Program-made: the position numbers and the translations under genes | Assembly: GCF_003855155.1 (NCBI RefSeq) | Contig: NZ_CP034073.1 | Coordinates: 310,001 to 374,000, forward strand | DNA from: Shewanella psychromarinicola | GTDB lineage: Bacteria > Pseudomonadota > Gammaproteobacteria > Enterobacterales > Shewanellaceae | DNA length: 64,000 nt | Direction of reading: 5' to 3' | The notes under the pieces: model-generated | Database searches by the model: none | The model's input: only the letters and a program-made list of their open reading frames with translations | What the model was told of the DNA's origin: nothing | In this document: positions 48,011 to 58,047 of the stretch, one piece after another | Position numbering within the stretch: the first letter of the stretch is position 1 | How the letters are laid out: every line of letters starts with the position of its first letter

Positions 48011-48045
48011 AAAAAAACCGCTGCCTAGGCAACGGTTTTTTTTAG
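48011..48045. terminator. Bidirectional terminator between LysR and fusA2
   Basis: AAAAACCG-C-TGCC / GGCA-A-CGGTTTTT stem around TA, with A-run and T-run on the two sides, between convergent genes. Confidence 0.8.
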
Positions 48046-48061
48046 TCAATTGAAACGAGAA

Positions 48062-50155
48062 TTACTTCTTAGTTTCAGCAGCCTTACGCTCTTTAACTTG
48101 AGCAACAACTTTCTCAGAAACGCTGTTTGGACATGGTGCGTAATGAGCAAATTCCATAGAGAATTGACCACGACCAGAAGTCATTGTCCGTAATGAACCA
48201 ATATAACCGAACATTTCTGATAACGGTACGTCAGCTTTAATACGAACACCTGTAACACCAGCATTTTGATCTTTGATCATACCGCGACGACGGTTAAGGT
48301 CACCAATAACGTCACCAACGTTGTCCTCTGGGCTGAATACGTCAACATTCATGATAGGCTCAAGAAGTTGTGCACCCGCTTTAGGCATAGATTGACGGAA
48401 TGCGCCTTTAGCGGCGATTTCAAACGCGATAGCTGACGAGTCAACTGCGTGGAAAGCACCATCTTGAAGTTCAAGTTCAACGTCTAACACAGGGAAACCA
48501 GCGATAGTACCTGTATTCATCATGCTTTTGAAACCTTTCTCAACAGCAGGCCAGAATTCTTTAGGTACGTTACCACCAACAACTTTAGAGGTGAACGTGA
48601 AGCCAGTGTTTTGCTCGCCAGGGCGAATAACGTAATCAATTTTACCAAACTGACCAGAACCACCAGACTGTTTCTTGTGCGTGTAGCTATCTTCGATTTC
48701 ACGAGTAATAGTTTCACGGTAAGCAACTTGAGGCTCGCCTACAATTAGGTCTACACCGTAAGTACGTCTAAGAATATCAACCTTAATGTCTAAGTGAAGT
48801 TCACCCATACCTTTAAGGATAGTTTCACCAGAATCAATGTCAGTTTCAACACGGAAAGATGGATCTTCTGCAATCATTTTACCAATAGCGATACCCATTT
48901 TCTCAGAACCGCCTTTATCTTTTGGCGTTACAGAGATAGAAATAACAGGCTCAGGGAATACCATGGCTTCAAGCGTACAAGGGTGCTTAGGATCACATAA
49001 CGTGTGACCCGTTTGTACGTTCTTCATACCAACAATAGCGATAATGTCACCCGCTTGAGCTGAATCTAATTCGTTACGCTCATCGGCTTGCATCTCAACC
49101 ATACGGCCAACACGTTCTGTTTTACCAGTAAACGAGTTAAGGATGTTGTCACCCTTCTTGATTCGGCCAGAGTAGATACGTACGAAGGTTAATGCACCAA
49201 AACGGTCATCCATAATCTTGAACGCTAACGCTTTAAATGGCGCATCAACATCAACAATGGCGAACTCACCATTTTCGTTACCGTCTTCGTCAGTTAGAGG
49301 CTGTGGATCAACTTCAACTGGATCAGGAAGATAATCAATAACTGCATCTAATAATAACTGCATACCTTTGTTTTTGAATGCGCTACCACAGTATGTTGGG
49401 AACACAGACATTGTACGAGTACCCGCACGGATACAGCGCTTAACGTCTTCAATAGATGGTTGAACACCATCCATGTAAGCTTCTAATAGAGCATCATCCT
49501 GCTCAAGAGCTGTTTCGATTAACATTTCACGGTATTCTTCAACTAGGTCAACCATATCAGCTGGAACAGGTTGAATTTCGTAGTTTTCTGGTAAACCAGA
49601 TTCATCCCAAACGTGAGCTTCACGAGTCAGTAGGTCAACAACACCAATGAATTCGTCTTCAATACCGATTGGTAAAACCATAACCAATGGGTTAGCCGCT
49701 AATACGTCTTTAGTTTGCTTAACAACACGTAAGAAGTCAGCACCCATACGGTCTAACTTGTTTACGAAGATGATACGCGCAACTTCAGAATCGTTAGCAT
49801 AACGCCAGTTTGTTTCTGACTGAGGCTCAACACCGCCTGAACCACAGAATACACCGATACCGCCGTCAAGCACTTTTAGCGAACGATAAACTTCAACAGT
49901 GAAGTCAACGTGGCCTGGAGTGTCGATAACATTAAAACGGTGGTCTTTCCAGAAACAGCTTACTGCTGCTGACTGAATGGTGATACCGCGCTCAGCTTCC
50001 TGTTCCATGAAGTCTGTGGTTGATTCACCATCATGTACTTCACCGATCTTATGGATCTTACCGGTTAGCTTAAGGATACGCTCGGTGGTCGTGGTTTTAC
50101 CCGCGTCAACGTGAGCGAAGATACCAATGTTTCTGCATTTGGATAATTCGGTCAT
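48062..50155 (-). CDS. fusA2: Elongation factor G, second copy type
   Basis: 697-residue translational GTPase: G1 [16 protein letters not shown]2 region [10 protein letters not shown]3 DTPGHVDF, G4 VNKLDRMG, then domains II-V with ARTTESTED-like region and C-terminal [13 protein letters not shown]. It stands alone, not in the rpsL-rpsG-fusA-tuf operon, and has the ...[17 protein letters not shown] form seen in the extra EF-G of Shewanella and Vibrio. It could act in elongation or in recycling; not decided here. Confidence 0.9.
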   Translation of the reverse strand: MTELSKCRNIGIFAHVDAGKTTTTERILKLTGKIHKIGEVHDGESTTDFMEQEAERGITIQSAAVSCFWKDHRFNVIDTPGHVDFTVEVYRSLKVLDGGIGVFCGSGGVEPQSETNWRYANDSEVARIIFVNKLDRMGADFLRVVKQTKDVLAANPLVMVLPIGIEDEFIGVVDLLTREAHVWDESGLPENYEIQPVPADMVDLVEEYREMLIETALEQDDALLEAYMDGVQPSIEDVKRCIRAGTRTMSVFPTYCGSAFKNKGMQLLLDAVIDYLPDPVEVDPQPLTDEDGNENGEFAIVDVDAPFKALAFKIMDDRFGALTFVRIYSGRIKKGDNILNSFTGKTERVGRMVEMQADERNELDSAQAGDIIAIVGMKNVQTGHTLCDPKHPCTLEAMVFPEPVISISVTPKDKGGSEKMGIAIGKMIAEDPSFRVETDIDSGETILKGMGELHLDIKVDILRRTYGVDLIVGEPQVAYRETITREIEDSYTHKKQSGGSGQFGKIDYVIRPGEQNTGFTFTSKVVGGNVPKEFWPAVEKGFKSMMNTGTIAGFPVLDVELELQDGAFHAVDSSAIAFEIAAKGAFRQSMPKAGAQLLEPIMNVDVFSPEDNVGDVIGDLNRRRGMIKDQNAGVTGVRIKADVPLSEMFGYIGSLRTMTSGRGQFSMEFAHYAPCPNSVSEKVVAQVKERKAAETKK

Positions 50156-50547
50156 GATTCAACTTTAATGATTAGTTTAAGAAGTAGACGGAGCATGCGA
50201 AAAAGGACCTACACACCGCACATCAGGTTATTAAGGCGCATATTGTAAATTGGAACCTTGCTGGGCGCAAATAGCTGGTGCAATATTTATTTGTTTTTAG
50301 CAAAAAAAAACTCAATAAATGCCAGTAATAAGATATAAAACAAACGATTAAAAAATAATAGTTTATTTTTTAATCGCCTCAGTAATTTCAACTAAAAATG
50401 TAAAATTGTAGCCTAAATGGGTAAATCGACATTTTTAGGCCAATATTATGCTGACAATGAACATACCACGACAACAAATAAGTATTTATTAACCCATAAA
50501 ATGAGTTTCGCTAAGGCCACAAACATCAATCAATAGGGTATTTTTAT
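50156..50547. other. Gene-free stretch upstream of fusA2
   Basis: 392 AT-rich bases between the fusA2 start and the diguanylate cyclase stop. It should hold the fusA2 promoter. I see nothing else. Confidence 0.4.
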
Positions 50548-52047
50548 CTAGGCACTACAATATTGATTACGTCCAGACTGCTTCGCTTTGAATAACGCCG
50601 CATCGGCTCGTTCAAAGCAAGCTTGGATCGGTTCATTATCACCCAGCAAGGCAATCCCGAAACTGCAGGTCACGTTAATATTGTTATAAAAATGAAAATA
50701 AGTAAGCTCATCGGTAATTCGTTGGCAAAGCTCTGCGGCATCGTGCAACTGTACATGCTGACAAACGACCACAAACTCTTCACCGCCCCACCTTGCCACA
50801 ACATCAAGTTCTCTTACTGAAGCTTGTAGCACTTGTGCTACTTGAACCAAAATTTTGTCGCCGATAGCATGTCCATGCATGTCATTTATCGCTTTAAAAA
50901 AATCGATATCCATGATGATCAAACTGATATTGTTGTTCTGAGGTGTTTTTTCCTGAGGTTGCCTCGCATCCTCTAAAAAAGTTTGGTTAAAATATTGACG
51001 ATTATACAATTTTGTCAGTGGATCATGTTGAGCCAAAAAATCGAGATCACTATTTTTTTCCTCAAGTTCTAATTGTAATTTTTGTAATTGCTTGTTGTTT
51101 ACTTCTAAATGAACATTGTACTTGCTGACACACATGGTTCGGTAAAGTAGAAATAAAATAAACATCCCCAGAGCAGTCACCACTTGGATCACTAGGCTGT
51201 AATCAATGTCTTCAATAACAGTAATATTATGCCATTTCTTATAAATTGAAATATGCTCAGCTTGGGAAATTTTTGCCAGTCCAGCGTTAATTCGTGGCAG
51301 CAAATCTTGCTTTGCATGAGTAACGCCAATGCGTAACTCATCTTCAGGACCACCCCAGCCCGCTATTTTTAGCGAGGTTAACTCGTGTTGTTGAATATAG
51401 GCGTTAACAGAAAACATCGATCCTACAAAAACATCCGCCTCACCGTTAGCAACTCTCTCCAATCCTTGTCGCTCATTATCAGTCAATATGGTGTTGATAG
51501 TGGGGTAAAATCGTTGGATATATTCCACTAGACGATAATCTTTGGGTATAGCCAATAAGCGATCACCAATATTTTCAAATCCTTGTAAAAAAGGTTGGGA
51601 TTTTAATGACACCAAGACATTTGGCGATTTAAAAAAAATATCGCTAAAAGAAAGATATGCGTCGCGTTTGGGTGTTTGATTTAAAATGGGGGTTAACTCG
51701 CATGCACCTTTTTTAAGTAATTCTAAACTCTGTCGCCAAGACGAGGTAGGCACTAACACAAAAGTGAAATCGGTATAATCTGTTAATAATGCTAAATAAT
51801 CAGATGAAATACCAGTATGACGGCCATCGATAATGGCTTCATAAGGTAACCAATCTGGATCAACACAATAGCGGATGATATTACGGTTTTTTGAGTTGGT
51901 AAAAGACTGGCTCTCGGGCACCGAAGCACTGGCATGCTTAGTGTTAATCAAATTAATGAATATCAACAGCGTTACCAATAATACGCTAGAGAACTCAAGC
52001 CAGCTCAATCTTCTCAATAGTATGATCCAACAATTATGGCTCAACAA
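50548..52047 (-). CDS. Diguanylate cyclase with periplasmic SBP_bac_3 sensor
   Basis: 499 residues. N-terminal TM segment (VLLVTLLIFINLINT), a periplasmic solute-binding domain (about 60-285: RYCVDPDWLPYEAIIDGRHT), TM2 (VIQVVTALGMFILFLLY), a short coiled coil and a GGDEF domain. GGEEF is intact (ARWGGEEFVVV), with the inhibitory RxxD site as RELD five residues before. It should make c-di-GMP in response to a small periplasmic ligand. It lies near fusA2 and the carboxylase, within 11 kb of a Fap-type amyloid operon. Confidence 0.93.
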   Translation of the reverse strand: MLSHNCWIILLRRLSWLEFSSVLLVTLLIFINLINTKHASASVPESQSFTNSKNRNIIRYCVDPDWLPYEAIIDGRHTGISSDYLALLTDYTDFTFVLVPTSSWRQSLELLKKGACELTPILNQTPKRDAYLSFSDIFFKSPNVLVSLKSQPFLQGFENIGDRLLAIPKDYRLVEYIQRFYPTINTILTDNERQGLERVANGEADVFVGSMFSVNAYIQQHELTSLKIAGWGGPEDELRIGVTHAKQDLLPRINAGLAKISQAEHISIYKKWHNITVIEDIDYSLVIQVVTALGMFILFLLYRTMCVSKYNVHLEVNNKQLQKLQLELEEKNSDLDFLAQHDPLTKLYNRQYFNQTFLEDARQPQEKTPQNNNISLIIMDIDFFKAINDMHGHAIGDKILVQVAQVLQASVRELDVVARWGGEEFVVVCQHVQLHDAAELCQRITDELTYFHFYNNINVTCSFGIALLGDNEPIQACFERADAALFKAKQSGRNQYCSA

Positions 52048-52110
52048 TATAGTTGAACAGGAAAGTGAATATGCTATTTAGTGTAATACAACATACAAAA
52101 GTATGACAAA

Positions 52111-52138
52111 AAAATACCCGCTAAATAGCGGGTATTTT
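52111..52138 (-). terminator. Terminator of the carboxylase gene
   Basis: AAAATACCCGCTA/TAGCGGGTATTTT hairpin with T-run on the minus strand, 22 bases past the stop. Confidence 0.9.
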
Positions 52139-52160
52139 ACTCAACAATCAATCGTACGTA

Positions 52161-55100
52161 TTACGCTTCGATAGGCGATATCACAAACAGGAGATCACCT
52201 TGTGAAACTTGCTGGCCATTGCTATTCAGAATACGTTCAATGCGATACTTTTGATCTTCAGGATATAACACACCCGTTTGACGATTAAAGCCCGCTAGGG
52301 TCAATTGAGAGAACATTTTCATTGCTTCCATCAATGCCAATGTTTGCTCAACCGTGACAATGTCACCTTCTTTAACAAAGTCTGCTTCACCAGGTGCTGG
52401 GGAGGTATAGAAAATTCCCGCACCTTGTGCCAATACTTTCAATTCGTTGCTTTCGCCAACACGTAATGATTCAGAATCAACCTTAATCGCTTCTGCAGCC
52501 GCTTCCATTTCAGCAATCAGTGCTGGAATGTCCAACTCTGCCATTAAACGTGGCAAGTAGTTAGTGTCATACACCCCTTCATTGAAGGTGGGATCTTTAA
52601 GGATAAGCTTCAGCAATGGAATGTTAGTCGCAATCCCTTTAATCACTACGCTATCAAGATACGCATACATCTTAGCCACCACATCAGCACGGTCAGTACC
52701 TCGGATAATGATCTGTGCGATTAAGCTATCATAGTATGGCGATACTTCTTTGCCAGCTGCTGCAATCGAAATAATTTCAACATCATCACGCTCAGGCAAT
52801 ACACATTCAGTGATGTTACCCGGATTAGGAATAAGCTGAAGAATACCATGGCTATCGAGTGCCGCTTTTTCCGCCGTCACACGCACTTCCATAGCGTAAC
52901 CTTGGTCAACTGGCTGTAGTTTTTCAATTGAACGACCCGCAGCAATATCAAACTGCGCGCTAACAATATCAATACCCGATGTCGCTTCCGTCACCGGATG
53001 CTCAACTTGAAGACGAGTATTCATCTCCATAAAGTACACTTCGTTTGCATCTAAGTTATAGATAAACTCAACAGTACCAGCGCCCATGTAATCGGTAGCA
53101 TCACCTAACGCACGAGTGTATTCCATCACGCGTTGTTTCAGCTCCTCAGGCAACATGGTTGATCCTGATTCTTCAATCACTTTTTGGTTGTTACGTTGTA
53201 CTGAACAGTCACGAATACCTAATACTTTGCTATTACCAAACTGATCACGCAGTAGTTGGACTTCAATGTGGCGCAATGAGGTAACGTATTTTTCTAAATA
53301 CAAGTCACCATTACCAAACGCAGCAGCGGCTTCCGTCGCGGTTTTCTGGAAGAAACCAATCATGTCCTCAGGACGTTTAACGACCTGAATACCTTTACCG
53401 CCTCCACCTTGGACCGCTTTTAACAGCACTGGATAACCAATTTCAGACGCCACGTTGACCGCTTGTTCTGCGTTACTCAAAATACCATGACTACCTGGCA
53501 CAACAGGGACATTTTGCGCTTGCGAAGTATGAATAGCGTTAGACTTGTTACCCATAGTGGTCATTGAATGCACGCTAGGACCGACAAAGTTAACCCCATT
53601 GTTGACACATAACGCCGCAAACTGTGGACTTTCTGATAAGAAGCCAATACCTGGGTGCAACGCGTCAACGTTTTCATACTCAGCAACTTTTAATACTGAG
53701 TAAGCATTTAAGTAACTTTCATCTGAGGTATTACCGCCAATACATACAAGCTTATCAGTGTCTTTAAGCATATCTGCTGGAACAGATGTCATGTCCGGAT
53801 CTGAGGCCACCAACACCACATTAATGTTGTTGTCGTGTGCTTTACGGATTAATTTAACGGCCGTACAACCACGCGCATGCACCAGCACTTTATTAATAGG
53901 CTTCATCAATGCACGAGGATCGTCTTGTTCAATGACTTTTTCTAACTCAATCACTTCAGGCACTAAGGTAGACAATGCTTTGCTGATCACTTCGTCTATT
54001 TTCATCGTCGGTAATGGCATGAGTGGATCAATACCATACAACTGGGTGTCTAAGGTATCACTAAATGGATTATGGACTAACCCCGTCATTGCACCTGGCA
54101 CTTTAGATAAATAGTTCGACAATGTTGCCGTTGATGGTAAGTACGCAGGTACCACCATTTGACCAGCAAACGGCATATTGGTACCAGATAAATAGTACGT
54201 CTGCACTAAAGGATGGGTGACAAAACTGGCTTGAGCACCACCGGTACAATCACCAAAACCAAACATCAATACCGGTAATTCGTTATCACGAATAAAGCGC
54301 GTAATACGGTCATTCACTACCGCCATAGAGAACAATGCCGCAGCACCTTCTTTCGTTTGCATGCCACCAGAGCTGATAAAACAAATGACCGGTAATTTAC
54401 GTTTCGCACATTCAATTAATAGTGAACTGAATTTTTCAGCACTGGCCATATCAAATGCACCCGCTTGGAATGCTGTATTTGAAACCGCAACACCTACACG
54501 TAACTTACTGCCGTTATTTTTAAAATCAGCCAGACCGGTAATTAAACCACAAGGGCGGATCTTTCTATCAATAGCATCTTCAATCGATAACCGGAAACCG
54601 GGGAAATTAAGTAAGTTAGCTGACATTTTGTCGGCATCAATTTCATCAAACTGAGTAAAGAACTGTTTGATAATATTTTCCCAGCCCATCTTGCCTTGCT
54701 TTTTCTCTTCACGAAGTACTTTTTGGATAAGTAAGTCTTGGTAACCCATGGTTAAACGGTTCCAAAAATCCTTACGACGACCAATACGTACAGGGTTAAT
54801 CGTCCCCGTGTATTTATCGTGCTCGTCTTCACTGTCAAAGTACTCTGGTAATAAGCGCTCGAAGAAATAAGTTAAGATAACGAAAAGCGAATCGTTTAAT
54901 TGTGGGAAACCGACACTCTTCCATTGCTCTACACGCGTTAACAATTCAGCACGATTCGATTGATCCATAAAGTATTTTAACCACTTATAGAACTTGCTCT
55001 TGTCGTTAGCGTTATCACTATTAGATAAGGCATTATCAATCGATTTATGGAGTAACTTGTCCACTGATTCACGAGACAAACTTTTTGACATCATGGCTTC

Positions 55101-56714
55101 TTTGGAAATTGACGCCAAACTGCCGACCACATTGTCATAAAGTGCATTGAAGATAAGCACGTTATGACACTGCCAAATAAAGTCTTCACGTAATTCGTCA
55201 TTAACGACAATGTCCAGCACAGTAAGCTGACTAAGTTCAGGCCATGGAGCTTGTGTTGTAGACTTAGGCAATGACTCTAAATGCTTAATTAAACCATTGA
55301 AATTGTTAGCCGCGTTACTTTTCCAACGATGGTATAATGACCAACCAATATTAAATAACAGTGCTTTACGTGCTTTTTTGTAGTTCTCTTTTGGTTCACC
55401 CAAAATAAAACGTGTAATTACGTTACGTTCGGCAGAAATATCTTTACGTTTAGCGCTAAACGTACCCCATAATTTATTCAGTTCTTCATCGTAAACTAAC
55501 TTGTCAGGGTTGGTTAACCACGCTTGGAACACGCGTTCCTGTTCTTGCTTAATACGCGCTAACAAATCACCTTCTGGCACGCTCACTTTTGACAAGCGAC
55601 CATACTGTTCTTGTGAGATTGAATGAATACGGCTACGTAAAGTCAAATAACGCAGATATCGATATGCACTACCAAAAATATTGTGATACATAGTCGGATT
55701 ATTGGCGACAGACAAGCGGGTATTATTTTCAAGCGTAAGTAAATTAGCCGACGGCGCTAAGAAACGCTGTAAACTTCGACCATAATGTTCTTTTAAATCA
55801 GCAGACTCGCGTACAAAATCCATCGCAGCACGTTCAACGGCTTCAATAGCACTGATAATCGCACGACGGAAATTATGCTGGCGCTCATCTTTATCTGATG
55901 GCGTAAAGTCGATAATACCGTCAATACAGCCCGCGGTATAAAGCTCTTCTGGCGATACCCCGACAGACTTAGCACATTCTTGCCATGACAAGTTGTACTT
56001 ACGCGCAATGCTTTGTAAGCCTTGCGGCTGGATAGTATTAAAAATACCGTCGCGTACAGATAATAAAATATTGGCTGCAGCTAATGGAATCGCACCACCT
56101 GAATAGCCCGCACCAATCACAATACCGACTGTCGGTACACCAACGTTAGCACTTTCAGCGATGGCTTTTGAAATGGTATGAGCTTGATTTTGGCTGTTGG
56201 CAACTTCACCAGCATCGGCACCAGGAGTATCAATTAAATATACTATTGGCATCGACAATTCTGCAAAATGACGGATCGCCTTACATGCTGCAAGATGATG
56301 TTCTGGCATCCACGCACCGTTTGCGGTCGTGCGCTCTTGGGCAATAAAACCGATACGACGAGTACGAGTGCCAAAGTTTAATTCCACTTCAGCACGATAA
56401 AACGGTCCAATATGACTTTCAGCAATAATCTTGCCTTTTAAGTCCGCGATCATACGCTTCGCGCCAGGGCGGTTTTTATCCAAAGTGGGTTGGATAACTT
56501 TATTGACATAACCATCAACATCTAAAGATGCCAAACTTTTTAAGTTTGATTGAATTGCATCTTCAGTTAATAATCCTTTTACTTCTTGAGATACACTCTG
56601 CTTGTTATGAGCAGGAAATAATGAAAAATCTTTAGCCAAGTGTTCTGCTTGTAAGAAAAGTGGGTCAGCCGATAGTGCTTGAGTCTTGTTAGCGGGCTGC
56701 TTTTTGCTGGTCAT
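52161..56714 (-). CDS. Multidomain acetyl/acyl-CoA carboxylase (CT-BC-BCCP fusion)
   Basis: 1517 residues in one chain. An AccA-like carboxyltransferase part (about 70-320: GAGYSGGAIPLAAANILLSV), a helical linker of about 300 residues, and an AccD-like part (about 650-960: ISSGGMQTKEGAAALFSMA). Biotin carboxylase (about 980-1400) has the Gly-rich loop QGGGGKGIQVV and the catalytic MNTRLQVEHPVTE. The BCCP has the biotinyl Lys1466 in LMEAMKMFSQL. It would carry out ATP-dependent carboxylation of acetyl-CoA or a longer acyl-CoA. The order CT-BC-BCCP differs from eukaryotic BC-BCCP-CT. The AccD-type zinc finger is not evident. A LysR gene diverges upstream. Confidence 0.93.
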   Translation of the reverse strand: MTSKKQPANKTQALSADPLFLQAEHLAKDFSLFPAHNKQSVSQEVKGLLTEDAIQSNLKSLASLDVDGYVNKVIQPTLDKNRPGAKRMIADLKGKIIAESHIGPFYRAEVELNFGTRTRRIGFIAQERTTANGAWMPEHHLAACKAIRHFAELSMPIVYLIDTPGADAGEVANSQNQAHTISKAIAESANVGVPTVGIVIGAGYSGGAIPLAAANILLSVRDGIFNTIQPQGLQSIARKYNLSWQECAKSVGVSPEELYTAGCIDGIIDFTPSDKDERQHNFRRAIISAIEAVERAAMDFVRESADLKEHYGRSLQRFLAPSANLLTLENNTRLSVANNPTMYHNIFGSAYRYLRYLTLRSRIHSISQEQYGRLSKVSVPEGDLLARIKQEQERVFQAWLTNPDKLVYDEELNKLWGTFSAKRKDISAERNVITRFILGEPKENYKKARKALLFNIGWSLYHRWKSNAANNFNGLIKHLESLPKSTTQAPWPELSQLTVLDIVVNDELREDFIWQCHNVLIFNALYDNVVGSLASISKEAMMSKSLSRESVDKLLHKSIDNALSNSDNANDKSKFYKWLKYFMDQSNRAELLTRVEQWKSVGFPQLNDSLFVILTYFFERLLPEYFDSEDEHDKYTGTINPVRIGRRKDFWNRLTMGYQDLLIQKVLREEKKQGKMGWENIIKQFFTQFDEIDADKMSANLLNFPGFRLSIEDAIDRKIRPCGLITGLADFKNNGSKLRVGVAVSNTAFQAGAFDMASAEKFSSLLIECAKRKLPVICFISSGGMQTKEGAAALFSMAVVNDRITRFIRDNELPVLMFGFGDCTGGAQASFVTHPLVQTYYLSGTNMPFAGQMVVPAYLPSTATLSNYLSKVPGAMTGLVHNPFSDTLDTQLYGIDPLMPLPTMKIDEVISKALSTLVPEVIELEKVIEQDDPRALMKPINKVLVHARGCTAVKLIRKAHDNNINVVLVASDPDMTSVPADMLKDTDKLVCIGGNTSDESYLNAYSVLKVAEYENVDALHPGIGFLSESPQFAALCVNNGVNFVGPSVHSMTTMGNKSNAIHTSQAQNVPVVPGSHGILSNAEQAVNVASEIGYPVLLKAVQGGGGKGIQVVKRPEDMIGFFQKTATEAAAAFGNGDLYLEKYVTSLRHIEVQLLRDQFGNSKVLGIRDCSVQRNNQKVIEESGSTMLPEELKQRVMEYTRALGDATDYMGAGTVEFIYNLDANEVYFMEMNTRLQVEHPVTEATSGIDIVSAQFDIAAGRSIEKLQPVDQGYAMEVRVTAEKAALDSHGILQLIPNPGNITECVLPERDDVEIISIAAAGKEVSPYYDSLIAQIIIRGTDRADVVAKMYAYLDSVVIKGIATNIPLLKLILKDPTFNEGVYDTNYLPRLMAELDIPALIAEMEAAAEAIKVDSESLRVGESNELKVLAQGAGIFYTSPAPGEADFVKEGDIVTVEQTLALMEAMKMFSQLTLAGFNRQTGVLYPEDQKYRIERILNSNGQQVSQGDLLFVISPIEA

Positions 56715-56843
56715 CCTTAGATCCTCTGCTTATATAGCCTCTGAAAATTTTTTTTAGCTCGTAAATATAACTTTGTTAATGGGTAAATTACCATATAAAC
56801 TAGCTTGGACGCTTTGTTCCATAATTGAGACAGTGAGGTTTGA

Positions 56844-57755
56844 ATGCCCGATTTGAACGGTATGATGCTGTTTGCAGCCGTTGTTAGAGCAAAAGGATTC
56901 TCTCAAGCAGCCCGAGAGATCGGACAACCTAAATCAACCATTAGTCGAAAAGTTGCTCAATTAGAAGAACAACTCGGAGTGCGACTACTCCAAAGAGACA
57001 CCCGAAATTTAAGTCTGACCCAAGTTGGCGCATTATTTTTTCAACACTGTGATTCCATTAGCCATGAAATTGAAGCCGCCAAAGCCACTATTGAAAACAC
57101 CCATAATGATATTTCTGGATCGTTACGGATAGCAATTCCGGTGTCATTTTCACAAGATGTCATTGGCCATTTATGCTCAAGTTTTATGCGTCTTTACCCC
57201 AATATAGAACTGGATATTCAATTTACTGACAGTGATGTCGGTCTTGTGGGTGAAGGTTACGATATTGCCATTAAATATGGTCCATTACAGTCGTCAGATC
57301 TTGTTGCTCGATTGTTATTTGAACGCCAACCTATTCTGGTCGCTAGCCCTGGTTATATAAAAGAATTCAGTAGCCCTGCTACACCGCAAGAATTAACCCA
57401 GCACAACGGTATTTTACTTGGCACCACCTTATCGGCCCCCATTTGGCCATTAGGAAAAGGCAATCGTAAAATAATGGCGACCTTTAAACGAAAAGTACGA
57501 GTCAACAGCGCCAGTATGGTAAAACGCTTAGCGTTGGATAATTATGGCATTGCCATGCTATCTAACACGAGCTGCAAGCAAGAACTCGCAACGGGGAGCT
57601 TAGTGCCTATTTTACAAGAATGGCCAATGGAAACCTTTAAAGTTTATGGGGTTTATTCAAGTCGGCGCCAATTAGCCAGCAACATTAGTGCTTTTTTAGA
57701 CTTTTTCACCAAACGTTATACCAGCCAAGAATCATTGCATTCAATGATGAGTTAA
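56844..57755 (+). CDS. LysR-family regulator divergent to the carboxylase
   Basis: 303 residues: the HTH (FAAVVRAKGFSQAAREIGQ; KSTISRKVAQLEEQLGVRLL) and effector domain (LRIAIPVSFSQDVIGHLC; LVARLLFERQPILVASPGYI). It is divergent with the carboxylase gene across 129 bases, the typical layout for LysR control of a neighbour; the inducer is unknown. Another possible target is the amyloid operon to the right, which is convergent and therefore less likely. Confidence 0.9.
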   Translation: MPDLNGMMLFAAVVRAKGFSQAAREIGQPKSTISRKVAQLEEQLGVRLLQRDTRNLSLTQVGALFFQHCDSISHEIEAAKATIENTHNDISGSLRIAIPVSFSQDVIGHLCSSFMRLYPNIELDIQFTDSDVGLVGEGYDIAIKYGPLQSSDLVARLLFERQPILVASPGYIKEFSSPATPQELTQHNGILLGTTLSAPIWPLGKGNRKIMATFKRKVRVNSASMVKRLALDNYGIAMLSNTSCKQELATGSLVPILQEWPMETFKVYGVYSSRRQLASNISAFLDFFTKRYTSQESLHSMMS

Positions 57756-57780
57756 GGATATATAATGGTGACGCCTTACC

Positions 57781-57910
57781 GAGAGCGTCGCTTCGCGACT
57801 GATAGGTTCTAGGAACTCGCAAGCTCGCCAGAGGGCGGTGCTTCGCTCCTTCTAGATGCTAGGTTTTAGGTCCTAGGATCTAGCAGCCGTAGGCGCCCTA
57901 TTCCTAGCAC
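57781..57910. repeat. CTAG-rich intergenic repeat-like segment
   Basis: Six CTAG tetramers within about 100 bases (for example TTCTAGATGCTAGG, GTCCTAGGATCTAG), plus GTCGCTTCGCGAC and GGTGCTTCGCTCC. The same flavour occurs at 39590-39660 and 39922-39970. Coding is absent. Confidence 0.7.
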
Positions 57911-57963
57911 CTTGAACGCTGTCACTTCTGGACATGCTCAATCCTGCATTTCGAAATCGTTTA

Positions 57964-58010
57964 GGTATATCACCTCAAACGGCTTAAAATAGGCTGCTTG
58001 AGGTGATACC
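57964..58010 (-). terminator. Hairpin downstream of fapF
   Basis: TATCACCTCAA (57968-57978) / TTGAGGTGATA (57998-58008), extended with GG..CC, loop of 19 bases, about 40 bases past the fapF stop. It has no T-run; probable terminator or 3'-end structure. Confidence 0.55.
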
Positions 58011-58047
58011 GATTGACTGATAAAGAATGCCAATTCCTTTTACTAAA

